A stretch of 64,000 nucleotides of DNA from contig NZ_LR732912.1 in NCBI RefSeq assembly GCF_902506065.1, positions 646,517 to 710,516 on the forward strand, read 5' to 3'. Under the pieces are notes generated by a model. The model was not told where the DNA came from, made no database searches, and saw only the letters and a program-made list of their open reading frames with translations. This document shows, one piece after another, positions 52,772-59,168 of this stretch. The number at the start of each line of letters is the position of its first letter. The first letter of the stretch is position 1. Source of the stretch: Arthrobacter sp. 9V (GTDB lineage: Bacteria; Actinomycetota; Actinomycetes; Actinomycetales; Micrococcaceae). The translations under genes and the position numbers were made by a program.

Positions 52772-54118
52772 CTACCCCGCAACCAGCTTCCGCGCCGCAG
52801 CCGAGTGCTCCGCGATGAGCCCGGCAACGTCCAGCCCGGGAATCGCGCCGTCAACTACCCGCCATGCCCCGCCCACCATCACACGGTCTGCCCGGTCCGC
52901 CCCGCAGAGCAACAACGCAGCCACGGGGTCGTGGCTTCCGGAGAACCGCAGTTCGTCGGGCTTGAACAAGGCCAGGTCTGCCTGCAGGCCTGGAGCCAAC
53001 TGGCCGATGTCGGAGCGCCCCAAAACGGCGGCGGATCCACGGGTTGCCCATCCCAGTGCACGTTCCACGGGCACTGAGGCGCCATAGCGGAGCCGCTGCA
53101 GGTAGAGGGCCTGCCGTGCTTCGAGGATCATGTTGGAAGCATCGTTCGACGCCGAACCGTCCACTCCCAGCCCCACGGGAACACCTGCGGCCTCAAGTTC
53201 CAGGACCCGAGCGGTGCCGGATGCGAGGCGCATGTTCGACGTCGGGCAGTGGGCCACCGCTGTTCCTGCAGCTCCCAGCCGCGCAATTTCCTCGTCATTG
53301 AAGTGGATGCCATGTCCAAGCCAGGTGCGTGATCCCAACCAGCCAACGGATTCCAGGTAATCCACGGTCCGCAGCCCGAACATGGATTTGCAGAAGTCTT
53401 CCTCGTCAATGGTCTCTGCAAGGTGGGTGTGTAGCCGGACATCGAACCGCTCAGCCATGGCCGCTGATTCGGCCATGATTTCCTTGGTCACCGAGAATGG
53501 GGAGCACGGGGCCAGGGCGATCTGCACAACGGCCCCGTCACCGGTCTCGTGGTACTGGCGAATCAGCCGTTCACTGTCCGCAAGGATCGCCTCCGGTGAC
53601 TGGACCGTGGTCCTGGGCGGCAGCCCGCCGTCGTCCTCTCCCAAGGTCATGGACCCGCGGGTCAAGGTGGCCCGCATTCCCATGGAGCGCACCGCGGCCA
53701 CCTCTATGTCGATCGCGTCTTCCATGCCGTCCGGGAAGAGGTAGTGGTGGTCGGCGGCAGTGGTGCAGCCGGAAAGCAGCAGTTCAGCCAGCGCAACCTG
53801 CACGGCAAGCTCCAGGCTTCGCGGCGTCAAACGGGCCCAGACGGGGTACAAGTTCTGGAGCCACGGGAACAGGGGAGCGTTGGCCACGGGACCCCAGGCG
53901 CGGGTGAGGGTTTGGTAGAAGTGGTGGTGGGTGTTGATGAGCCCGGGCAGGACCACGTGGGCCGAGGCATCAAAAACAGAGCAGGGGATGGTGGGCTGCC
54001 CGCCCGAGGGCACCAGCTCCATGATGGTGCCGGAGTCGGATACCACCAGCCCGCCGCCGGCGTCGAGATTGTTTGCGGTGAAGATACCCAGCGGGTTCTT
54101 GATCCAAAGTGGGGTCAT
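52772..54118 (-). CDS. 8-oxoguanine deaminase-type amidohydrolase
   Basis: A 448-aa metal-dependent amidohydrolase. Metal ligands: HVVLPGLINTHHHFYQTLTR (HxH), RLHTHLAET (His), GHGIHFNDEE (His) and LGVDGSASND (Asp). TRAWGPVANAPLFPWLQ after the HxH is typical of the 8-oxoguanine/isoguanine deaminase group (Pa0142-like). It converts 8-oxoguanine to urate, or guanine to xanthine in relatives, feeding the uricase branch. It is divergent from the guanine deaminase operon across a 434-base regulatory region. It may have been separated from uricase by the repeat-bounded accessory block. Confidence 0.9.
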   Translation of the reverse strand: MTPLWIKNPLGIFTANNLDAGGGLVVSDSGTIMELVPSGGQPTIPCSVFDASAHVVLPGLINTHHHFYQTLTRAWGPVANAPLFPWLQNLYPVWARLTPRSLELAVQVALAELLLSGCTTAADHHYLFPDGMEDAIDIEVAAVRSMGMRATLTRGSMTLGEDDGGLPPRTTVQSPEAILADSERLIRQYHETGDGAVVQIALAPCSPFSVTKEIMAESAAMAERFDVRLHTHLAETIDEEDFCKSMFGLRTVDYLESVGWLGSRTWLGHGIHFNDEEIARLGAAGTAVAHCPTSNMRLASGTARVLELEAAGVPVGLGVDGSASNDASNMILEARQALYLQRLRYGASVPVERALGWATRGSAAVLGRSDIGQLAPGLQADLALFKPDELRFSGSHDPVAALLLCGADRADRVMVGGAWRVVDGAIPGLDVAGLIAEHSAAARKLVAG

Positions 54119-54320
54119 TGCAGGTTCCTTGTCTGGTCGGCGAGTACGCGTTCCAGCTCAGTTAGGCCCTGTCTGCTGATCCAGGTTGCCGGGCCGTCAG
54201 AACGCGGCCCAGTCCGAAAAGCGTAGAATGCTCGACGGCGGCCGTCAACGCCTGCGGGCGGGTTCCGGTCACATTTGGCGCCGGTCCGCTGCCGGTCCAA
54301 GATCGTCCTGCTGAAAGAAA

Positions 54321-54343
54321 TTAATTTCGCATGACGAAATTAA
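54321..54343 (+). promoter_or_regulatory. 23-bp palindromic operator between purine deaminase genes
   Basis: Perfect arms TTAATTTCG and CGAAATTAA with centre CATGA. It is midway between divergent promoters and is one of the most AT-rich sites in the window. Probably the target of a purine-catabolism regulator (IclR at 45473 or an unseen one). Confidence 0.7.
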
Positions 54344-54416
54344 ACTTTCAAAAAACTATGGCGCGGCTCACAATCGTGATGCTACGCTCTAACTGCCAAA
54401 GGCGGGCACCCGGACC

Positions 54417-54552
54417 TCGGGAAGCTATCTACCAGGCGCAACTTAACCTTCATCGCACATGCTGAAGCCTGGTAACCAAGCTAACTGGAGCTCCTCTCTG
54501 TAGCGCCCCCAAACAGGTCACCTGGCTTCCTCAGCACTAAGGAAGTCGCAAC
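54417..54552 (+). ncRNA. candidate structured leader of the guanine deaminase/permease/XDH genes
   Basis: ACCAGG pairs with CCTGGT and the nested CTTCA pairs with TGAAG, giving a hairpin with an 11-base one-sided bulge (54431-54474). Just before the start, CTTCCT and AGGAAG (around 54531-54549) pair around a 7-base loop and would hide the ribosome site AAGGAAG. This layout suggests translational control. No known purine riboswitch core was recognised. Confidence 0.4.
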
Positions 54553-55047
54553 ATGAGTACAACCGTCACGGCCGAGCAATTCCTGGCCACATCCATTGAG
54601 CTGGCAACGGCCAATGTCCTTAACAGTGGGGGCCCCTTCGGCGCCGTCATTGTCACCGCGGACGGACGAGCCTTCGAAGGCGTCAACCGCGTCACCGCCA
54701 CGAACGATCCCACCGCACACGCAGAAGTCACGGCCATCCGTAACGCCTGCCGCGAACTGGGAACCTTCGATCTCAGCGGAGCAACCCTCTACACCAGCTG
54801 CGAGCCATGCCCCATGTGCCTGGCCTCCGCACTCTGGGCACGCGTTGACCGCGTGTTCTTTGCCGCAGACCGTCACGACGCCGCATCCGTTGGCTTCGAT
54901 GACGCAGTCTTCTACGAGTACTTCGAGAACGACAACCGGGACGCGCTGATGCCGGTAGCCAAGCTGGAACTGGGCGACCCCCAGGCTCCGGAGGCCCTCC
55001 AGCCGTTCAACACATGGAACACGCTTGATTCCAGGATTGACTACTAG
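54553..55047 (+). CDS. guaD: guanine deaminase (cytidine-deaminase fold)
   Basis: A 164-aa deaminase converting guanine to xanthine. It closely follows the Bacillus GuaD pattern: GGPFGAVIV, NDPTAHAEVTAIRNACRELG (zinc His and catalytic Glu in HAE), LYTSCEPCPMCLASALWA (PCxxC zinc cysteines), and the C-terminal swapped tail ending FNTWNTLDSRIDY. ATG 54553 has AAGGAAG seven bases upstream, inside a possible hairpin. It heads a plus-strand series with a purine permease six bases later and the xanthine dehydrogenase genes. Confidence 0.95.
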   Translation: MSTTVTAEQFLATSIELATANVLNSGGPFGAVIVTADGRAFEGVNRVTATNDPTAHAEVTAIRNACRELGTFDLSGATLYTSCEPCPMCLASALWARVDRVFFAADRHDAASVGFDDAVFYEYFENDNRDALMPVAKLELGDPQAPEALQPFNTWNTLDSRIDY

Positions 55048-55053
55048 GGCCCG

Positions 55054-56634
55054 GTGGCTGACATGGAAATCCTGGATACCGCAGAAATGCAAGAAGCAGC
55101 TGAGAAGCAGGCTGCACTCTTTCCCCGGGGAGAGGGCGCAGAGCCCACAGCGGCAAAGCACACGGCAACCGGCCTGGCCGATGGCAACAAAAAGCCCCCG
55201 TTGTCGAACTCCTTTCTGGATAAGTTCTTCCAGATCTCCAAGCGTGGCTCAACGCTGGCCCGTGAATTCCGCGGCGGCCTGGTCACCTTCTTCACCATGG
55301 CGTATATCGTCATCCTCAACCCGCTGATCCTGGGTGGGTTCTCGGCAGAGAACGCTCCGGTTGACGTGGCTGGCGGCTGGCTCTCGGCTGCGCAAGTAGG
55401 CGCCGTCACCGGCCTGACCGCCGGCGTCATGACCATCATTTTCGGACTTGTGGCCAACCTGCCGTTCGGCCTGGCAGCCGGCTTGGGCATCAACTCCTTC
55501 CTGGCCGTTGCGGTCATTCAGGAAGTTACCTGGCCCGAAGCCATGGGCTTGGTGGTCATCAACGGCATCCTGATTGTCCTGTTCGGTGCCACAGGCGCCC
55601 GGACAGCGATCTTCAAAGCGGTACCCAAGGAACTCAAGGCTGCCATCACCGTTGGCATCGGCTTGTTCATCGCCTTTATCGGCTTTGTGGATTCCGGCTT
55701 CGTCCGCGCAACAACGGGCGGTCCGCCGGTCCAGCTCGGCGACAACGGCTCCATCACCTCCATCCCCACCCTCGTCTTCATTGTGGGTCTGCTGACCATG
55801 GGCATCCTCGTGGCACGCAAGATTCAGGGCGGCCTGCTGATCGGCATCGTCGCCACCACTGTCCTCGCCGCTGTTGCCGAGGCCGTGTTCCACATCGGTC
55901 CCGGCACCGCTGACAACCCCGGCGGCTGGCACCTGAACGTGCCCATCCTGTCCAGCCAGCTGGTATCCGTACCGGATTTGAGCCTGGTGGGCCAGTTCGA
56001 TCTCTTCGGCTCATTCGCCAGGATCGGCGGATTGGCGGCTACCATGTTGGTCTTCACCTTGGTGTTCACCAACTTCTTCGATGCCATGGGCACCATGACG
56101 GGCCTGGCCAAGAGCGCAGGCGTGGCTCACAAGGACGGCACGTTCCCCAAGCTGAAGTCGGCCTTCATTGTTGAGGGCATGGGTGCAGTGGTGGGTGGTG
56201 CAACTTCCGGTTCGTCCAACACCGTGTACATCGACTCGGCGGCGGGCATCGGCGAAGGTGCACGCACCGGCCTGGCCTCCGTGGTCACCGGGCTGCTGTT
56301 CCTGGGCTCCATGTTCTTCACCCCGCTGACCTCGGTTGTCCCGTTGGAGGTTGCAGCAGCAGCCCTGGTGGTAGTGGGTGCCATGATGATGGCGCAGATC
56401 CGGGAGATCAAGTTCACCAAGTTCTCAATCGCCCTCCCGGCCTTCCTGACAATCGTGACCATGCCGCTGACGTACTCAATCGCCAACGGCATCGGCGTGG
56501 GGTTCATCTCCTTCGCCGTGATCAGCGCGGCGTCCGGCAAGGCCAAGAAGGTCCACCCGCTCATGTGGGTGGTCACGGCAGGCTTCATCATCTACTTTGC
56601 CCGCGGCCCGATCAACGCACTGATGGGCGTCTAG
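55054..56634 (+). CDS. NCS2 guanine/hypoxanthine permease (AzgA/PbuG type)
   Basis: A 526-aa purine permease of the AzgA-like branch. A ~55-residue hydrophilic lead precedes SKRGSTLAREFRGGLVTFFTMAYIVILNPLIL, the family signature, followed by ~12-13 membrane segments; the motif around FFDAMGTMTGLAKSAG and GATSGSSNTVYIDSAAGIGE marks the substrate region. It imports guanine, hypoxanthine or adenine by cation symport for the deaminase encoded six bases upstream. GTG 55054 or ATG 55063 are both possible starts. A strong hairpin at 56801-56839 separates it from xdhC. Confidence 0.94.
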   Translation: MADMEILDTAEMQEAAEKQAALFPRGEGAEPTAAKHTATGLADGNKKPPLSNSFLDKFFQISKRGSTLAREFRGGLVTFFTMAYIVILNPLILGGFSAENAPVDVAGGWLSAAQVGAVTGLTAGVMTIIFGLVANLPFGLAAGLGINSFLAVAVIQEVTWPEAMGLVVINGILIVLFGATGARTAIFKAVPKELKAAITVGIGLFIAFIGFVDSGFVRATTGGPPVQLGDNGSITSIPTLVFIVGLLTMGILVARKIQGGLLIGIVATTVLAAVAEAVFHIGPGTADNPGGWHLNVPILSSQLVSVPDLSLVGQFDLFGSFARIGGLAATMLVFTLVFTNFFDAMGTMTGLAKSAGVAHKDGTFPKLKSAFIVEGMGAVVGGATSGSSNTVYIDSAAGIGEGARTGLASVVTGLLFLGSMFFTPLTSVVPLEVAAAALVVVGAMMMAQIREIKFTKFSIALPAFLTIVTMPLTYSIANGIGVGFISFAVISAASGKAKKVHPLMWVVTAGFIIYFARGPINALMGV

Positions 56635-56693
56635 CCCGGAGCCGCACCCCGCGCCGGCGGGCACCCTTCCGGCACTCCGATCGGCGGTCCGCC

Positions 56694-56786
56694 GGTACCC
56701 ACCGCGCGAATAGGCGTCCGCCGTCGTGGTCCTTCCCGAACTTTACGGACTGGAAGAGGCACGACGGCGGGCGGCGGCCGGGTACC
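56694..56786 (+). repeat. 93-nt imperfect palindrome
   Basis: Outer GGTACCC / GGGTACC and inner CCGCCGTCGTG (56718-56728) / CACGACGGCGG (56760-56770) with an extra CTTCC/GGAAG pair. No second copy was seen in the window. Confidence 0.5.
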
Positions 56787-56800
56787 GCGCGCTCCGCCAG

Positions 56801-56839
56801 GGAACGGGGGCAGGGAGATGAAGCCCTTGCCCCCGTTCC
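56801..56839 (+). terminator. 15-bp hairpin after the purine permease gene
   Basis: GGAACGGGGGCAGGG pairs with CCCTTGCCCCCGTTCC around an 8-base loop. No long T-run follows, so partial read-through into xdhC is possible. Confidence 0.65.
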
Positions 56840-56964
56840 TATGGACTCTGACTTTTACTGATTAACCGCGACTACCTCCTCTGGAAATGAGAATATGAGG
56901 CAAGATCGCGCACTGCTCCGGCCGGGCCACCTGGCCGGGACACCTGGAATAAGGATGTGTTGCC

Positions 56965-58239
56965 ATGCTGGATCTGATGCCTTCACTGGGCAGCTGGCGG
57001 CCTGCGGTCTCCGGCCAACTGTGTGCTGTGGCCACGATCGTAGGGACCGGCGGCTCCGTGCCGCGGCCCCTGGGGACCTCCATGATGGTCTCCGAAAACG
57101 GCGAAATCCTGGGCAGTTTGTCCGGAGGCTGCGTGGAAGGCGCCGTGGTGGAAGCGGCCTTGGAGGCCATGCGCGACGGCGGCTCTCGCCTTGAGTCTTT
57201 CGGCTACAGCTCCGAGGACGCGTTCGCTGTCGGGCTCACCTGTGGAGGAGAACTGGAAGTCCACATCCAGCCGCTCAAGGCTGGATCGGCCGAGCTTTCC
57301 GTGCTTGCCGAAACTCAGCGCCCTGCGGCCCTGATCCGCCGGCTCGACTCCCATGGCGGGGTCATGGTGGTTGACGATCCTGTCCGGTTCCGCGCCATGG
57401 AGTCCGAGGAACTCGCCAAACTGCTGGGCGACCACCCCTCCACACTTTTCGCCGCCGCTGCCCAGGTGGAGCCGCTGCTCCAAGGTGGCCGCACCGGCCT
57501 GGTGCGTCTGGCACCTCCGGAGGGATGCATCGACGGCTGGGGGACCACTGAAAGGCTGGCTTTGCCCCCGCGCGAAGAAATCCAGCCGGAGCCCATCACG
57601 CTGTTCGTTGAAAGCCGGTTGCCGGCCGCGCGGATGCTGATCTTTGGTGCCAACGACTTTGGTGCAGCCCTGCTTCCTCCAGGGCAGCTCCTCGGATGCA
57701 ACGTCACCCTGTGCGACGCCCGCCCCGCGTTCGCAACGCAAAGCCGCTTCGCAGGAGCAGAGCAAGTGGTCACGGAATGGCCCCACCGCTATCTCGAAGC
57801 CGAGGCAGCGGCAGGACGCATCGATGCCCGCACCGTGGTGTGCATCCTCACGCACGACCCCAAATTCGACGTCCCTTTGCTCGAAGCCGCTCTTCGCATG
57901 AAGCTGGCCTACGTCGGCGCCATGGGGTCCCGGCGCAGCCACCGCCAACGGATGGACGCGTTGCTTGAAGCGGGCACCCCGCTGGAGTCCTTGGAACGGC
58001 TGCATTCGCCCATCGGCTTGAACCTTGGCGCCGTAACTCCCGCCGAAGTCGCAGTGTCCATCACGGCAGAAATCATCGCCGAGCGCGGTGCCGCCCGAAA
58101 GCCTTCAAAGGCACCCGGATTCCCATCTCTGCGGGACAGCACAGGACCCATCCACCCAGCCCCGTCTCACCCGGACCCGATTCAAGCGCCCCTCCGGGCA
58201 GCTACTCAACACCTCACTCAGGAGGACCCATGGACATGA
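56965..58239 (+). CDS. xdhC: XdhC-family molybdenum cofactor insertion/maturation protein
   Basis: A 424-aa XdhC/CoxI protein. Its N-terminal domain has ATIVGTGGSVPRPLGTSMMV and LGSLSGGCVEGAVVEAALE (conserved Cys); the C-terminal Rossmann-like domain has RMLIFGANDFGAALLPPGQL, RTVVCILTHDPKFDVPLL and YVGAMGSRRSHRQRMDALLE. XdhC binds Mo cofactor, promotes its sulfuration and inserts it into xanthine dehydrogenase. A ~55-residue Pro-rich tail is unusual. It is first in the xdhC-FAD-fusion operon and overlaps the FAD-subunit gene by ten bases. Confidence 0.93.
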   Translation: MLDLMPSLGSWRPAVSGQLCAVATIVGTGGSVPRPLGTSMMVSENGEILGSLSGGCVEGAVVEAALEAMRDGGSRLESFGYSSEDAFAVGLTCGGELEVHIQPLKAGSAELSVLAETQRPAALIRRLDSHGGVMVVDDPVRFRAMESEELAKLLGDHPSTLFAAAAQVEPLLQGGRTGLVRLAPPEGCIDGWGTTERLALPPREEIQPEPITLFVESRLPAARMLIFGANDFGAALLPPGQLLGCNVTLCDARPAFATQSRFAGAEQVVTEWPHRYLEAEAAAGRIDARTVVCILTHDPKFDVPLLEAALRMKLAYVGAMGSRRSHRQRMDALLEAGTPLESLERLHSPIGLNLGAVTPAEVAVSITAEIIAERGAARKPSKAPGFPSLRDSTGPIHPAPSHPDPIQAPLRAATQHLTQEDPWT

Positions 58240-59168
58240 ATACCATCGAGGCCGTGGTCCCCACCACGGACCCGGCACAATGGCGCGACGGCGATGCCTG
58301 GCTAGCCGGCGGCACGGTCCTTTTCTCCTACGGCAGCACGGTCCTGAAGCGTCTCCTTGACCTCGGCCAAGCTGAATGGCCAGCCATCACGGTCACAGAT
58401 GCAGGCATCGAACTGGCCGCCACCTGCACCGTTGCCGAGCTCTACGCCCTGCCGCTGTCCCCGGAAACCGCCAGCCGTGAATGGCCCGGGCTGGCACTCA
58501 TCCGCCCGTGTTGCGACTCGTTCGTGGCCTCGTTCAAGATCTGGAACATGTCCACGGTGGGCGGCAACATCTGCACCGGCCTGCCGGCAGGGCCCATGAC
58601 CTCCCTCTGCGCAGGACTCGATGCCGTGGCCACCATCCTCAGCCCGGATGGCAGCAGCCGCAACGTCCCGGTGGCCGACGTCGTCACAGGAGATATGCAG
58701 ACTGTCGTGGCGCCGGGGGAGTTGCTCCGCAGCATCCATCTGCCCGCGTCAGCGCTGTCCGCCCGCGTGGCTTTCCGGCGTTTGTCCCTCAGCAACCTTG
58801 GCCGCTCCGGCGTGCTGCTGATCGGCCGGCTCGACCCCGACGGCGGCCTGGTCATCACAGTGACCGCGTCCACCAAGAGGCCGGTACAGCTGCGGTTCCC
58901 CGCCGGGCAGGTTCCCGACGCCGGGACGTTGGCTGACGCCGTCGGCGATTCCATTCCCTGGCCGCTCTACCACGACGACATCCACGGACTCCCTGCCTGG
59001 CGACGGGATATGACGTTCAAGCTTGCCGAGGAAATCCGGGCCGAGCTGCTGGGCGAATCGATGAGCGTTTCCGGTGATTTCTGGCCGCCGCACAACACCT
59101 CGCCACAGCCGTCCACCCAGCCAGCCACATCAAGCATCCAGCAGAAGGAGGCCCGCAATGGCAATTGA
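58230..59168 (+). CDS. xanthine dehydrogenase FAD-binding subunit
   Basis: A 312-aa FAD subunit of the xanthine dehydrogenase/CO dehydrogenase-medium family. DAWLAGGTVLFSYG is the FAD-binding start, IWNMSTVGGNICTGLPAGPM the family signature, and VAFRRLSLSNLGRSGVLLIG and the C-terminal segment complete the CODH FAD C-domain. It is somewhat long at the C-terminus. AGGAGG lies five bases before the ATG. It overlaps xdhC (10 bases) and the iron-sulfur/molybdenum subunit gene (11 bases), giving a coupled operon. Confidence 0.92.
   Translation: MDMNTIEAVVPTTDPAQWRDGDAWLAGGTVLFSYGSTVLKRLLDLGQAEWPAITVTDAGIELAATCTVAELYALPLSPETASREWPGLALIRPCCDSFVASFKIWNMSTVGGNICTGLPAGPMTSLCAGLDAVATILSPDGSSRNVPVADVVTGDMQTVVAPGELLRSIHLPASALSARVAFRRLSLSNLGRSGVLLIGRLDPDGGLVITVTASTKRPVQLRFPAGQVPDAGTLADAVGDSIPWPLYHDDIHGLPAWRRDMTFKLAEEIRAELLGESMSVSGDFWPPHNTSPQPSTQPATSSIQQKEARNGN

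Larger units (their letters stand above)
54119..54552. promoter_or_regulatory. 434-base divergent regulatory region of the purine deaminase genes
   Basis: No reliable gene. A perfect operator-like palindrome is at 54321-54343; an AT-rich stretch (54300-54360), rare here, probably contains the promoters. From 54417 to 54552 the plus-strand leader of the guanine deaminase gene can fold (separate entry). The left 180 bases contain an ORF remnant whose stop overlaps the deaminase start, judged non-coding. Confidence 0.6.
56635..56964. other. 330-base gene-free region with two large hairpins
   Basis: It holds a long imperfect palindrome (56694-56786) and a terminator-like hairpin (56801-56839), then the probable xdhC promoter and ribosome site (AAGGA before 56965). 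No coding signal was seen. Confidence 0.55.

Noticed and set aside
54115..54300. A 61-codon ORF whose stop overlaps the 8-oxoguanine deaminase start (ATGA)
   Set aside because: No recognisable domain, no ribosome site, Arg/Pro/Gly-rich composition. It could be a gene remnant, but the evidence is only the overlap.
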